7,353 bases of DNA from contig WFMT01000297.1 of the NCBI GenBank assembly GCA_015488975.1, positions 1-7,353 on the forward strand, given 5' to 3'. The position numbers were made by a program, and so were the translations under genes. The notes below the pieces were generated by a model that saw only the letters and a list, made by a program, of their open reading frames with translations, was not told where the DNA came from and ran no database searches. How positions within the stretch are numbered: the first letter of the stretch is position 1; every line of letters starts with the position of its first letter. Shown here piece by piece: positions 1 through 6,685 of the stretch. The DNA is from Campylobacteraceae bacterium (GTDB taxonomy: Bacteria > Campylobacterota > Campylobacteria > Campylobacterales > JALSKU01).

Positions 1-1
1 A

Positions 2-946
2 GTGAATCCTTTGGGTGGGGCAAGTATAGCTGTTTATAAAAAGATAAATGAAATATACTCTCTTGATATGGATATTATAGATCCATTTGTAGATCCTACT
101 TTTTCTTTTATGCATTTAGACCATGACGGTAAAATCAGGATGGATTGCTCATCAGTTTATGCGATGGCAGGATTGATTGGACTAAAAGATAAGTATGATA
201 TAGCGTTTGCCAATGATGTTGATTCTGACAGGCATGGCATAGTTACGCCAAAAGGCGGACTTTTAAATCCAAATCATTATCTCAGTGTCGCTATTTGGTA
301 CCTGTTTAAATATAGACATTGGGGTCAAGGGTTAAAAATAGGAAAAACTTTAGTTTCAAGTTCTATGATAGATAAAGTTGCAACATCTCTAAACAGAAAG
401 ATATATGAAGTGCCTGTTGGTTTTAAGTGGTTTTCAAAAGGTTTGTTTGATGGTGAGCTTGGATTTGGAGGTGAAGAGAGTGCGGGGGCTTCTTTTTTGA
501 GATTTGATGGGAGTGTTTGGACTACAGATAAAGACGGAATTATACTCAATCTTCTCTCAGCTGAAATCATTGCAAGTCAAAAAAGGGATTTAAGTGATAT
601 TTACAGCGATTTTGAAAAAAGTTTCGCAAAAGCATATTATGCAAGAATAGATGTTACAGCAACCAAAGAGCAAAAAGATATATTGAAAAATATAGAGCCA
701 AAAGATATAAAAGAAAAGAGTTTAGGTGGTGAAAAGATAGAGTATATTTTTTCAAAAGCTTCAGGAAACGGTGCTAAAATAGGTGGGGTTAAAATAGTTA
801 CAAAAAACAGTTGGGTTGCCTTAAGACCATCTGGGACAGAAGATATTTATAAGATTTATGCAGAAAGTTTTATATCGTTGGAGCATTTAAAATCTATACA
901 AAACGAAGCTAAGCAAATAATAAAAAAAGTTTTTAAGGAGGGATGA
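2..946 (+). CDS. pgm: Phosphoglucomutase (alpha-D-glucose specific), C-terminal part, 5' end cut by window
   Basis: Interconverts glucose-1-phosphate and glucose-6-phosphate in the cytoplasm, linking glycogen to glycolysis. The 314 visible residues match the C-terminal part of E. coli Pgm (about 546 aa) nearly throughout. The match starts at NPLGGAS, and the metal-binding loop DVDSDRHG (Asp at fragment residues 72, 74 and 76) is intact. So are the sugar-binding GGEESAG loop (156-162) and the phosphate-binding RPSGTE loop (275-280). All three loops look functional. The frame is open to the left edge. The GTG at position 2 is an internal valine, not a start, because the homologous protein continues upstream; about 230 residues, including the catalytic phosphoserine loop, lie outside. 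The stop TGA (944-946) is one base before pgi, and the pgi ribosome-binding site lies inside this gene's last codons. Product identity is very secure; true length is unknown. Confidence 0.96.
   Translation: MNPLGGASIAVYKKINEIYSLDMDIIDPFVDPTFSFMHLDHDGKIRMDCSSVYAMAGLIGLKDKYDIAFANDVDSDRHGIVTPKGGLLNPNHYLSVAIWYLFKYRHWGQGLKIGKTLVSSSMIDKVATSLNRKIYEVPVGFKWFSKGLFDGELGFGGEESAGASFLRFDGSVWTTDKDGIILNLLSAEIIASQKRDLSDIYSDFEKSFAKAYYARIDVTATKEQKDILKNIEPKDIKEKSLGGEKIEYIFSKASGNGAKIGGVKIVTKNSWVALRPSGTEDIYKIYAESFISLEHLKSIQNEAKQIIKKVFKEG
935..942 (+). promoter_or_regulatory. Strong Shine-Dalgarno for pgi
   Basis: AAGGAGGG ends 5 bases before the pgi ATG (948-950). It lies inside the last codons of pgm and fixes the pgi start. 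It is nearly identical in layout to the site before the CBM48 gene. It is a near-perfect match to the anti-SD of 16S rRNA. Confidence 0.85.
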
Positions 947-947
947 A

Positions 948-2207
948 ATGATACAGTATGAGAGATATTTGGATGTAGAAATTGATGAAGAAAACAGTAT
1001 GCTTTTGCTCAATGCATTTGGCTCGATGATACGAGAGAGAGAAAAAGGAGTTAGCGGATACTATAATCTTCCTGATGATTCTATCCATCTTTTAAAAGAG
1101 GTAGAAAATTATATTATAAATGAAGATGGAATTTATCAAAGTGCTGAGAATATTGTACTTATAGGGATTGGTGGTTCATCTTTGGGTACAAAAGCCGTAA
1201 ATTCTATGTTAAAGCATAAATATAAAAATATTAAAAATTTACTTTTTTTGGAAAATCCTGATCCTTTGAGTATATCAAAAATATTTTCACAGATAAAAAA
1301 GGAAAACTCTATATTTGTAGTAATATCCAAATCCGGGGGAACTATAGAGACAACCTCTATTTTTAAGACAGTTATTGCGCATTTTGATATAGATTTAAAT
1401 ACAGCTGAAAATAAGAGAGTGCTTATTGTTACCGATGATGGCTCGCCTCTATGTAAATTTGCTGATTTTCACGGTATCAAAGTTTTTGTTATACCTCAAA
1501 ATGTAGGAGGGCGATTTTCTGTTTTGAGTGCGGTTGGAGTGGTTCCTTTGAAATTGGTGGGATTTGATGTTGAATCGATACTAAGAGGTGCAAAATCAAT
1601 AATGGATAAATTTTTTGACAGCAAAATTGAAAGTATAGGCTTAAAAGCTCTTTTTTATGCACAGAAAAAATATCCCGTGAATGTACTTTTTTCTTATGCT
1701 GATTGTTTGGAAGATTTTACCAAATGGTTTGTGCAGTTATGGGCTGAGTCTCTTGGAAAAATTGACAAAGAAGGTAAGCATACCGGTTTGACTCCTATTG
1801 GACACATAGGCTCAGTAGATCAACACTCTTTTTTGCAACTTATTATGCAAGGAGTAAGAGATAAGACAGTTACATTTATAAAAGTTGAAGATTTTGAAAA
1901 TGATTTGATTGTTCCTTCTATATCTTTAAAAAATATTGAAAAAGTTGATTATATAAACTCTCACTCTTTTAATGAACTCATAAATGCAGAGTGCGATGCG
2001 ACAAAAGAGAGTTTAATTGCTGAAAATATTCCTGTTGATAGTATAACTTTGGATATAATAAGTGAAGAAAATATAGGAGAAATGATAATGTATTTTGAAT
2101 TGCTTACTTCATATACGGGTTTGCTTCTTGGGATAAATACTTATGACCAGCCAGGTGTTGAAAATGGTAAAAAAATATTAGTTAAAAAATTTGGAGGCGA
2201 TAAATAG
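948..2207 (+). CDS. pgi: Glucose-6-phosphate isomerase
   Basis: Interconverts glucose-6-phosphate and fructose-6-phosphate (glycolysis and gluconeogenesis, cytoplasmic). The protein has 419 residues, the short bacterial form; E. coli Pgi is about 549. Two SIS-type sugar-phosphate folds are visible. The first carries IGIGGSSLGTKA (72-83) and the phosphate-binding SKSGGTIETTS (127-137), followed by GGRFSVLSAVG from residue 187. Active-site residues known from the family are all present: Glu267 in WAESLGK, His293 in GSVDQHSF and Lys408 in DQPGVENGKK, the C-terminal signature. No catalytic residue is missing, so the enzyme is probably active. The start is set by the strong SD at 935-942. It sits one base after pgm and abuts the next gene directly (stop TAG followed at once by ATG). 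Pairing with pgm gives the full glucose-1-phosphate to fructose-6-phosphate route. A bifunctional phosphoglucose/phosphomannose isomerase is less likely given these classical PGI signatures. Confidence 0.96.
   Translation: MIQYERYLDVEIDEENSMLLLNAFGSMIREREKGVSGYYNLPDDSIHLLKEVENYIINEDGIYQSAENIVLIGIGGSSLGTKAVNSMLKHKYKNIKNLLFLENPDPLSISKIFSQIKKENSIFVVISKSGGTIETTSIFKTVIAHFDIDLNTAENKRVLIVTDDGSPLCKFADFHGIKVFVIPQNVGGRFSVLSAVGVVPLKLVGFDVESILRGAKSIMDKFFDSKIESIGLKALFYAQKKYPVNVLFSYADCLEDFTKWFVQLWAESLGKIDKEGKHTGLTPIGHIGSVDQHSFLQLIMQGVRDKTVTFIKVEDFENDLIVPSISLKNIEKVDYINSHSFNELINAECDATKESLIAENIPVDSITLDIISEENIGEMIMYFELLTSYTGLLLGINTYDQPGVENGKKILVKKFGGDK
2193..2197 (+). promoter_or_regulatory. Shine-Dalgarno for the GT35 gene
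   Basis: GGAGG lies within the last codons of pgi, 10 bases before the ATG at 2208. The spacing is a little long. The pgi stop codon TAG directly precedes this ATG, so translational coupling is likely. Confidence 0.6.
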
Positions 2208-3845
2208 ATGAAACTGATTGATTATGATATAAATGATAAATATAGCACAAAAGTCGCTTACTTTTCGATGGAGTTTGCAATAGATCAAGCTTTTAAAAAT
2301 TACTCAGGAGGACTTGGCTTCTTAGCAGGTTCTCATCTTAGAAGTGCGAATGATTTAAGACAAAATACTATCGGTGTGGGGCTTTTGTGGAGTTATGGAT
2401 ATTATGATCAACACAGACATGAAGATAGAAGTTTAAAGATAGATTTTTTAAGAAAATTTTACTATTTTATAAAAGATTTAAATACTAAAGTAACAGTTAT
2501 GATAAATTCCAAGCCAATAACAGTAAAAGCTTATCTTTTGCCTTCATCTTGTTTTGATACTGCACCTTTAATACTACTCTCAACAGATGTTTTTGAAAAT
2601 GATTATTTGGCAAGGACAATTACTCACAAACTGTATGATGCCAATGAAGAAACAAGAATCGCTCAAGAGATAGTTTTAGGTATTGGTGGAGTAAAGGTTC
2701 TTGAAGCCCTTAATGAAGAGATAGATATTTATCATTTAAACGAAGGGCATGCCTTGCCTTTGGCATTTAAGCTTTTGGAAAATTTAGAAAGTTTGGAAGA
2801 AGTTAGAAAAAGAGTCGTTTTTACTACTCATACTCCAGAAATGGCAGGAAATGAAGAACATGATGTGTACCTTTTAGAGAGGATGGGTTTTTTTAACAAC
2901 TTAGGAGTAAAGGAAGTAAAAAAAATACTAAATTATGAAGATGATAATTTTTCTTTAACGATAGGAGCTTTAAAAGTTTCAAAAATTGCCAATGCAGTTT
3001 CTAAAATACATGCGAAAGTTGCCAATGCAATGTGGAGTGGAGTGAAAGGAAAATGTGAGATCATAGGTATAACAAATGCACAAAATATGAGGTATTGGGC
3101 TGATAAACAGTTGGTCAGCTGGTTTCAAGAGCATGAAGAGTACCAGATAACAGGGAGAAAAAAGCATTTAAAAAGGTTGCTTTTTGAAGAAGTTGCAGAC
3201 CAAACAGGAAAGATATTTGATCCCGATATTTTAACTATCGTATGGGCGAGAAGATTTGCCGAATATAAAAGACCATGGCTTTTAACTTATGATATGCAAA
3301 GATTTAAAAAACTTGTAAATAACACCAAAAGACCTGTGCAAATCATTTGGGCAGGTAAACCTTATCCACTTGATTATCGTGCTGTCAATATGTTTAATGA
3401 GCTTATTAAAATTGCAAAAGAGTATAAAAATGTAGCTGTTTTAATAGGGTATGAATTGAGGCTTTCAAAACTTTTAAAACAAGGAGGTGATATTTGGCTA
3501 AATACTCCAAGGTATTCAAGAGAAGCAAGCGGTACCAGCGGAATGAGTGCAGTTGCAAATGCCTGTATTCATTTTTCCATTGATGATGGATGGCATGATG
3601 AGTTTTATAAAGATGATATTAATTCATTTACAATCCATCATGCAGATACAACTCTTAGTACAGAAGAGCAAGATAAAAAGGATTATGAAAGTATGATGAA
3701 TATCTTGGAAAAAGAGATACTGCCTACTTACTATGATGATGAAAAAAAATGGGTGCAAATCATACAAAACGGTATGGATGATATACGGTATTTTGACTCT
3801 TCCAGGATGGTTAGAGAATATTATGAAAAAGTTTATAAAAAATAA
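2208..3845 (+). CDS. GlgP-like alpha-glucan phosphorylase family protein (GT35), PLP lysine replaced by serine
   Basis: GT35 enzymes cleave alpha-1,4-glucans with phosphate to release glucose-1-phosphate, using pyridoxal phosphate (PLP). At 545 residues this is the short 'alpha-glucan family phosphorylase' type, not the 800-residue muscle/E. coli type. Family landmarks in order: AYFSMEFA (17-24), YSGGLGFLAG (32-41), LNEGHALPLAF (from 177), THTPEMAG (from 207), WARRFAEYKRP (346-356, contacts PLP phosphate in characterised relatives) and EASGTSGM (439-446). In relatives the last motif continues with the lysine that forms the Schiff base with PLP (Lys680 of rabbit muscle phosphorylase). Here that residue is Ser447 (codon AGT, 3546-3548), and the usual following Asn-Gly is Asn-Ala. 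The rest of the protein shows no frameshift or gap. It may therefore be an inactive glucan-binding or regulatory protein, or have changed chemistry. Family assignment is secure; phosphorylase activity is doubtful. It stands between pgi and a CBM48 gene, fitting a glucan role. Confidence 0.88.
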   Translation: MKLIDYDINDKYSTKVAYFSMEFAIDQAFKNYSGGLGFLAGSHLRSANDLRQNTIGVGLLWSYGYYDQHRHEDRSLKIDFLRKFYYFIKDLNTKVTVMINSKPITVKAYLLPSSCFDTAPLILLSTDVFENDYLARTITHKLYDANEETRIAQEIVLGIGGVKVLEALNEEIDIYHLNEGHALPLAFKLLENLESLEEVRKRVVFTTHTPEMAGNEEHDVYLLERMGFFNNLGVKEVKKILNYEDDNFSLTIGALKVSKIANAVSKIHAKVANAMWSGVKGKCEIIGITNAQNMRYWADKQLVSWFQEHEEYQITGRKKHLKRLLFEEVADQTGKIFDPDILTIVWARRFAEYKRPWLLTYDMQRFKKLVNNTKRPVQIIWAGKPYPLDYRAVNMFNELIKIAKEYKNVAVLIGYELRLSKLLKQGGDIWLNTPRYSREASGTSGMSAVANACIHFSIDDGWHDEFYKDDINSFTIHHADTTLSTEEQDKKDYESMMNILEKEILPTYYDDEKKWVQIIQNGMDDIRYFDSSRMVREYYEKVYKK

Positions 3846-3852
3846 AAGGAGG
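3846..3852 (+). promoter_or_regulatory. Strong Shine-Dalgarno for the CBM48 gene
   Basis: AAGGAGG follows directly after the GT35 stop codon, 5 bases before the ATG at 3858. It fixes the start of the small gene and is, with the pgi site, the strongest ribosome-binding site in the window. Confidence 0.85.
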
Positions 3853-3857
3853 ATGAA

Positions 3858-4139
3858 ATGTTGAAAGTTAAGAAAAATGCGGATAAAGCTTGGGTTACAT
3901 TTACTTATGTTCCAGCAAATGAGGAAAAAACTGTTGAGATAACAGGCTCTTGGAGTGACTGGAGTAAAGAAAAAATGAAACAAAAGAAAAATGGGGATTT
4001 TTATATAACAAAAATACTTCCGGTAGGACAAATTTATGAATTTAAATATTTGATAGATGGTAGTATTTGGGAAAATGAAGCAGATGCTTTGGAAGTTCAA
4101 AATAGTTTTGGGAGTGCTAATTCTGCCATAGAAGTCTAA
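3858..4139 (+). CDS. Stand-alone glycogen-binding (CBM48/AMPK-beta-like) domain protein
   Basis: A 93-residue protein that is almost entirely one E-set/CBM48 glycogen-recognition domain, with no catalytic domain, signal peptide or membrane segment. After a short lysine-rich start the beta-sandwich runs from AWVTFTYVP (11-19) through VEITGSWSDWS (26-36), YEFKYLIDG (60-68) and the C-terminal FGSANSAIEV (84-93), which resembles the closing strand of the AMPK beta-subunit domain. Trp35, Lys63 and Trp71 fall where AMPK beta uses Trp100, Lys126 and Trp133 to bind glucan, so sugar binding is probably retained. In most proteins this module is attached to branching or debranching enzymes or kinase subunits; here it is free. 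It follows the GT35 gene by 12 bases with a strong ribosome-binding site. By inference it is an adaptor that brings an operon partner to the glucan. Domain call is fairly secure; role is not known. Confidence 0.88.
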   Translation: MLKVKKNADKAWVTFTYVPANEEKTVEITGSWSDWSKEKMKQKKNGDFYITKILPVGQIYEFKYLIDGSIWENEADALEVQNSFGSANSAIEV

Positions 4140-4150
4140 GTAAATCTTAA

Positions 4151-4156
4151 AAAGGA
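4151..4156 (+). promoter_or_regulatory. Shine-Dalgarno for the nucleotidyltransferase fusion gene
   Basis: AAAGGA lies 6 bases before the ATG at 4163, in the 23-base gap after the CBM48 gene. It is moderate in strength. This is the largest intergenic gap in the window, and it holds no hairpin or promoter that I can see. Confidence 0.6.
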
Positions 4157-4162
4157 TAAAAA

Positions 4163-6685
4163 ATGCCCAAGAAGATAAAAGCCGTGATGATGGCAGGCGG
4201 ATTTGGTACAAGAATCCAGCCGCTGACCAATTCGATGCCAAAGCCAATGTTACCGATATTTAATTTTCCTATGATGGAGCATACTTTAAAAAAGTTAGTT
4301 GATATCGGTATAAAAGATATAATTTTTTTATTGTATTTTAAACCTGAAATTATAAAAAATTACTTTGGAGACGGAAGTAAGTGGGGTGCAAATATAGAGT
4401 ATGTACTGCCTGCGGAAGACTACGGGACTGCCGGGGCTGTTGGATGTGCAAGAGAATTTTTAGATACTACTTTTATCATAGTCAGCGGAGATTTGGTGAG
4501 TGATTTTGATTTTGAAAAAATTATTAAACATCATTACAAAGTAAATGCAAAACTCTCCATAACTCTAACTTCTGTTGAAAACCCTCTTCAATTTGGTGTG
4601 GTTATTACAAATGATGAGGGAAAAATAGAAAAATTTTTGGAAAAACCAAGCTGGGGCGAAGTTTTCAGTGATACTATAAATACAGGTATTTATGTGATTG
4701 AGCCTGAAATATTGGATTATATTCCAAAAGAGGACAGCTTTGACTTTGCTAAAGATTTATTTCCACTTCTTATGGAAAAAGGAGTAGATTTGATGTCTTA
4801 CAATGCGAAAGGTTACTGGAGGGATGTGGGTAATCCCGAGAGTTATAAAGAAGTGTATGATGATATCTTTAATAATAAATTAGATTTTAAAATACCAGGG
4901 AAGAAGATAAAATATCCTGATGGGATTTTACATTTAACCGGAGAAAGTAGTATTGATCCAAGTGTTGAGATAGTCGATAGTGTTGTTATAGGAACAAATG
5001 TCAAGATAGGTAAAAGGACAAGGCTACATAATGTTGTTATAGGCGATAATGTAGTCATAGGTGAAGATTGTAGGGTTAGAAATTCTGTTTTTTGGAATGA
5101 TATAGATATTGGTAAAAAATGTATACTTGATAATTGCGTCATTTGCAATGATAACAAAATAGATGATTTTGTTACGGCAAAGGCAGGAGTTGTTTTGGCT
5201 GAGGGGTGTGATGTCGGCAAACTTGTAAAGTTTGAACAAGATGTGACAGTCTGGCCTCATAAAAGTATAGAGGCAACTTCTATCGTTAATAATAATATCG
5301 TATGGGGAAGTAAATATAAAAATTCTCTTATTGAATATGGAAGAGTTATAGGAAAGAGTAATGTTGAGCTTTCTTGCGAAATGTCTTGCCAAATCTCAGA
5401 AGCATTTGCTGCACAGTTGCCTGTTGGAAGTACGGTTATAGTAGCAAGAGATCACAGTAAAAGCGCAAGGATGTTAAAGAGAGCATTTTTAGGAGGATTG
5501 CTTTCTGGGGGTATTAATGTTATAGATTTAAAGGCTATGCCTCCAGCGGTTTTAAGATATAATTTAGGAAATGATGACAGTTTAATCGCAGGTATTTATT
5601 TTAGACAAAATATGAATGACCCTACTAGTGTAGAATTTACCTTTTTTACTGAAGAGGGGCTTAGGATAGATACTGATATGTCAAAATCAGTTGAAAAAGC
5701 ATTTTTCCAACAAAAATTTAGAAGAGTTGAGTATAATAGGATAGGAAGAATAAGGGAAAACTATATTCATCATTTAGATGAATGTCATAAGTATAAAAGT
5801 GCCATTGAAAATGCTATTGATCACAGTATTATCAAAAAAAATAATTTTAAAGTAGTAGTTGATTTGATGTTTGGCGGAACGAAGGATATCTTTCCTGAAA
5901 TTATGGCCGATATTCAAGTGGAAAATATCTTACTAAATGCTTATACTGATTATCACAAGATGGCAAATATTTTACACATTGAAGAAAAATCAAAAGAAGA
6001 AGTTTCTGCCATTGTAAAAAGTCTTGGTTTGAGCTTGGGAATACTTATGTATCCAAATGGTCAAAGGCTTTCTATCGTCACAGATAAAGGAGAGGTTTTA
6101 AACAAGATAAAAGCATTGCTTTGTGTCATGTATCTTTTTAACCTTGAGGCAAAAGATAAAAAGAAAGTTGTATTTTTGCCTAGCTGGGCACCTGATCTTA
6201 TGGATGAGAAGTTTGAAAATCTTATCATAAAAAGAGGAAAATATGCAAATTTCAAAGCAAATAAAATGAAGCAGTATGATCTTATAGCAACCATCGATGG
6301 TAATTTTGCTTTTAGTGAATTTTCACTACACAGAGATGCTCTTTATGCAAGTTTGAAAATCATGGAAATGTTATCTCGTCAAAAAGAAAAACTTTCAAAT
6401 ATAGCTGGAAATTTTGAAGATTTTTATTATCACCAATGCAAAATAGAGTGTTCTCAAGCGTTAAAAGGTAAGATTATGAGAAAATTTTTACAAAAAGCAA
6501 AAAGCAAAAAATCCTCAACAGTTGATGGAGTTAAAATATGGGAAAATGAAGAAGATTGGATACTTATGATACCAGATCAATTTGGTGATTTTTTAAACCT
6601 TTATGTTCAAGCAAAAACCAAAGAAAGAGGAGAAGATTTAAATAATCTTTACAAAGATAAAATAGAAAAATGGATGGATAAATAA
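4163..6685 (+). CDS. Sugar-1-phosphate nucleotidyltransferase / beta-helix / degenerate phosphohexomutase fusion (ManC-GMPP-like)
   Basis: An 840-residue three-part protein of the type often annotated mannose-1-phosphate guanylyltransferase in cyanobacteria. Residues 1 to about 235 form the nucleotidyltransferase. The nucleotide-binding signature AGGFGTRIQPLT...PKP (11-28), metal-binding Asp110 in VSGDLVSDFDF, FLEKPS (158-163), NTGIYV and YWRDVGN with Asp221 are all intact. About 260-385 is a left-handed beta-helix of hexapeptide repeats (VVIGTNVKIG, VVIGDNVVIG). From about 400 to the end is a phosphohexomutase fold. Its catalytic serine loop (expected ASHNP) reads YFRQNMNDP at 479-487, the metal loop (expected DGDGDR) reads YPNGQR at 630-635, and the phosphate loop (expected RPSGTEP) reads IPDQFGDF at 803-810. 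The first half is likely active, making an NDP-sugar from a hexose-1-phosphate; whether mannose/GTP or glucose with another nucleotide cannot be read from sequence. The second half is probably a non-catalytic, perhaps regulatory, domain. Start chosen on SD and position of the signature. It overlaps the next gene by one base. Confidence 0.9.
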   Translation: MPKKIKAVMMAGGFGTRIQPLTNSMPKPMLPIFNFPMMEHTLKKLVDIGIKDIIFLLYFKPEIIKNYFGDGSKWGANIEYVLPAEDYGTAGAVGCAREFLDTTFIIVSGDLVSDFDFEKIIKHHYKVNAKLSITLTSVENPLQFGVVITNDEGKIEKFLEKPSWGEVFSDTINTGIYVIEPEILDYIPKEDSFDFAKDLFPLLMEKGVDLMSYNAKGYWRDVGNPESYKEVYDDIFNNKLDFKIPGKKIKYPDGILHLTGESSIDPSVEIVDSVVIGTNVKIGKRTRLHNVVIGDNVVIGEDCRVRNSVFWNDIDIGKKCILDNCVICNDNKIDDFVTAKAGVVLAEGCDVGKLVKFEQDVTVWPHKSIEATSIVNNNIVWGSKYKNSLIEYGRVIGKSNVELSCEMSCQISEAFAAQLPVGSTVIVARDHSKSARMLKRAFLGGLLSGGINVIDLKAMPPAVLRYNLGNDDSLIAGIYFRQNMNDPTSVEFTFFTEEGLRIDTDMSKSVEKAFFQQKFRRVEYNRIGRIRENYIHHLDECHKYKSAIENAIDHSIIKKNNFKVVVDLMFGGTKDIFPEIMADIQVENILLNAYTDYHKMANILHIEEKSKEEVSAIVKSLGLSLGILMYPNGQRLSIVTDKGEVLNKIKALLCVMYLFNLEAKDKKKVVFLPSWAPDLMDEKFENLIIKRGKYANFKANKMKQYDLIATIDGNFAFSEFSLHRDALYASLKIMEMLSRQKEKLSNIAGNFEDFYYHQCKIECSQALKGKIMRKFLQKAKSKKSSTVDGVKIWENEEDWILMIPDQFGDFLNLYVQAKTKERGEDLNNLYKDKIEKWMDK

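Noticed and set aside
2..4. GTG as a start codon giving a complete 314-residue protein
   Set aside because: The product aligns with the C-terminal part of phosphoglucomutase from its first residue and lacks the catalytic serine domain; the GTG is an internal valine and the gene is cut by the window.
4140..4162. Terminator or promoter in the largest intergenic gap
   Set aside because: The 23 bases are A-rich with a ribosome-binding site but no inverted repeat; there is no room for a separate promoter that I could recognise.
3624..4247. 207-codon open frame on the minus strand
   Set aside because: It lies antisense across the end of the GT35 gene, the whole CBM48 gene and the start of the fusion gene, all of which have clear homology. 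Its translation is Phe/Ile/Leu-rich, as expected from the reverse complement of AT-rich coding DNA.
4981..5060. Short DNA repeat (TGTTGTTATAGG twice, 51 bases apart) as a possible direct-repeat element
   Set aside because: Both copies encode the VVIG step of successive beta-helix turns in the same frame, so they are explained by the protein repeat.
4843..5392. Overlapping minus-strand open frames opposite the beta-helix region
   Set aside because: Their composition is a reflection of the repeated hexapeptide codons on the + strand; no recognisable domain and no ribosome-binding site was evident.
481..5520. Phase-variable homopolymer tracts as seen in some Campylobacterota
   Set aside because: The G runs that I noticed (near 483, 1335 and 5507) are only five bases long, too short for typical slip-strand phase variation.
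5440..6682. Frameshift or sequencing error as the cause of the degenerate mutase domain
   Set aside because: The frame stays open and homologous before, between and after the altered loops, and four separate loops are changed, which single indels cannot explain.
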